NCBI GenBank assembly: GCA_016806645.1
Contig: JACSYO010000912.1
Coordinates: 2,414,001 to 2,478,000, forward strand
DNA from: Ophiodon elongatus
Taxonomy: Eukaryota; Chordata; Actinopteri; Perciformes; Hexagrammidae
Reading direction: 5' to 3'
Length of the DNA stretch: 64,000 nucleotides
Shown: in pieces, positions 62,401 to 64,000 of the stretch
Layout: each line of letters starts with the position of its first letter
Numbering within the stretch: position 1 is the stretch's first letter
The notes under the pieces: generated by a model
Told to the model about the DNA's origin: nothing
What the model saw: the letters and a program-made list of their open reading frames with translations, nothing else
Database searches by the model: none
Position numbers and translations under genes: made by a program

Positions 62401-63002
62401 TTACAAAGTTATTGTATATCATAAAGTCTGAAGTGTACAGTCAAAAACTGTGACTGTGAAGAAAGCAAAGGAACCTGCTCACAGTTGATCACATGTACTC
62501 ATTTTTAATAAAGTTACGATCCTCTCAACTTCGTTGGGTAAAATTCATATAGTCCAACAGCAGGTTTCAAATGTATGCAAGTCAAAAGTTGTGTCATGAA
62601 GGAGTGTGTGTTTGTGTATACCATATGAATATTGATTAAACAATTCATAGTTGACCCAATTATTTTCTGCACATCCGTTGGCTTTGTTCCCAGATGGAGG
62701 CAAGGCGTGTGGGCAGGTGTGTGAGAGAGAGTGCCAGATAAATATGTCACTAATGTTCCTTATCTCCCAAGAGGCCACATGGAGGGGCGAGGAACCGGTC
62801 CTCACAGAATGGCAGATTTAGGCCAATTAAGCTGGAAGTGGAGCATATATACACAAATTCAGACACACACACACGCGTGCCGTAGCTGTGGCTCCGGCCC
62901 GATCTGACAACACCCAGTGGATACACCCTCCTGCTCTTTCATACACACACAGACACAGTTCCCTTCTGTTTCACATCTCACAGGCACTTAAACAGGTACT
63001 AT

Positions 63003-63003
<1 letters not shown>
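56415..63003. other. Gene-desert stretch
   Basis: Mostly unique AT-rich DNA with a short (TC)n at 60966-60984. No exon, RNA gene or clear transposon is supported. Short ORFs around 57305, 59866 and 61024 have no recognisable domains or splice context. Confidence 0.45.

Positions 63004-63050
<47 letters not shown>
63004..63050. repeat. (AC)n microsatellite
   Basis: About 23 AC units. Confidence 0.97.
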
Positions 63051-63052
<2 letters not shown>

Positions 63053-64000
63053 TACACACCGACTAAGCATACACATCTACTGCAGCTCTCTGTCCCTCCC
63101 TCACACATCCACTGCAGCACTCCTGCCTCTTCTTTCCTCTCCCAATCAAAACATACATACATATCTCCTTCAGTACATTTCTAACTTTTGTCCGCTACTT
63201 TTTTCACTCTCTCTCCATTGGAAAAACGAATTGTTTCGATTCCTTCATGGAATACCCTCCAGTGGAAAACTGCTCGGGAATATTCATATAAAACGATCCC
63301 TGTTCTCTCTTCCTCTCAGACTGTGACCCTGAACACCAGCTCAATGTCATACAGTACAAAGCTGAGCAAGGCTCTGGTACATTTGTAGCTGAATATTCTC
63401 TTCTTTACTTAAATCCCCATAGCGAGGCGACAACACAGGCTACTTACTCTGTGCGCAAGCTCTAGCCGTGTGCATGAGATAGTGTGTGTTTTTGTCTATA
63501 AGTGTATTCTCACATTTATACTGAAGCAAACAGGAAAGTCTGGGATTGTGTTTGTATGATTTTTATTTATTTATTTATTTTTTTGTCATGAATGCCTTCA
63601 TGGCCGCCGCACCAGCAGACACAACCGCAACAGAAATTCTCAATCCCAATTCAGGCTCGTTCAATTATTCATACTGCTATTGCGGTGCTCTGGCACACAC
63701 ACACACACAGAGAAAGAGAGAGAAGAGGGGGGCTGCGATGGAAGAGAGAGGCTGCGATGGAAGGAAGGCAGGGAGGGAGAGGAGAGGAATAGAGTGAAGA
63801 GGAGGGGTGTATCGGTGTTTCCTAAGAAAGGCAGCTTTAGAGATGGAATATGTATGTGCACCCAGTGGCAGCATCGACTCTGTTTCACTGCCGTCAGTCC
63901 CGTCCTGCTGCTCCTGCCTCTCATAACCTCCCCCATCTCTTGTTACTTTACTCCCTGTCTTTTGTCTGCCTCACTTTGCTTCATTTGATCTGTCTTTCTC
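63051..64000. other. Non-coding right edge
   Basis: Contains a purine-rich run at 63710-63800 and a pyrimidine-rich last 120 bases. No exon is supported. Bases 63590-63690 are repeat-free and may be conserved. Confidence 0.4.

Noticed and set aside
63546..63797. Frame starting MNAFMAAAPADTTATEILNP
   Set aside because: Coding-like at first, but it runs into CA/GA repeats and lacks a donor; at most a conserved non-coding block.

Overview
The window is a stretch of a vertebrate nuclear genome, most likely a spiny-rayed teleost fish. It has split exons with GT/AG borders, very long non-coding intervals, many CA/GT microsatellites, a decayed Rex3/RTE-type retrotransposon end, a tRNA-derived SINE and several small hAT-like elements. 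The species assignment is inferred from these repeat types. There are no operons, ribosome binding sites, CRISPR arrays or prokaryotic genes. Most of the longer open frames are chance products of low-complexity DNA (VCVCVC or HTHTHT runs).

Left part (about 1-26.7 kb): one confidently recognised gene on the + strand, endonuclease V (ENDOV). It enters the window already in progress. Six coding exons are visible at 2050-2184, 4394-4433, 6163-6275, 11254-11322, 11515-11643 and 26606-26662. They join in consistent phase and carry the family motifs: the PYxxGFLAFRE block, the VDGNG block, the GxACHLGVL..PCVGVAK block, GDSFPL, VSVGHKIS and RxPEPIRQ. The first coding exon, with the first catalytic Asp, lies upstream of base 1. 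Intron lengths run from 192 bases to 15 kb and hold most of the repeats described below.

Right part (about 26.7-64 kb): no gene is recognised with confidence. It holds a 245-bp tandem duplication, a two-block 17-bp minisatellite, a Rex3-like remnant, a SINE, MITE-like elements, an inverted pair of a dispersed repeat, a nested repeat insertion and a 57-bp near-perfect palindrome. Three weak exon candidates are recorded: 53885-53951 (+), 44142-44190 (-) and 56197-56414 (+, broken by a stop). Between about 50.6 and 53.2 kb the sequence has almost no repeats and is rich in TAATTA/ATTAG-type sites, the usual look of conserved non-coding enhancers in a gene desert. That reading needs a cross-species alignment.

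I did not find a clearly novel biological system. The observations most worth a second look are: a 52-bp block duplicated, together with its CA tract, at 9.68 kb and 24.41 kb; CA and UG tracts next to or near ENDOV splice sites; the strong splice donor just after the ENDOV stop codon; the 57-bp palindrome; and the repeat-poor putative regulatory block.
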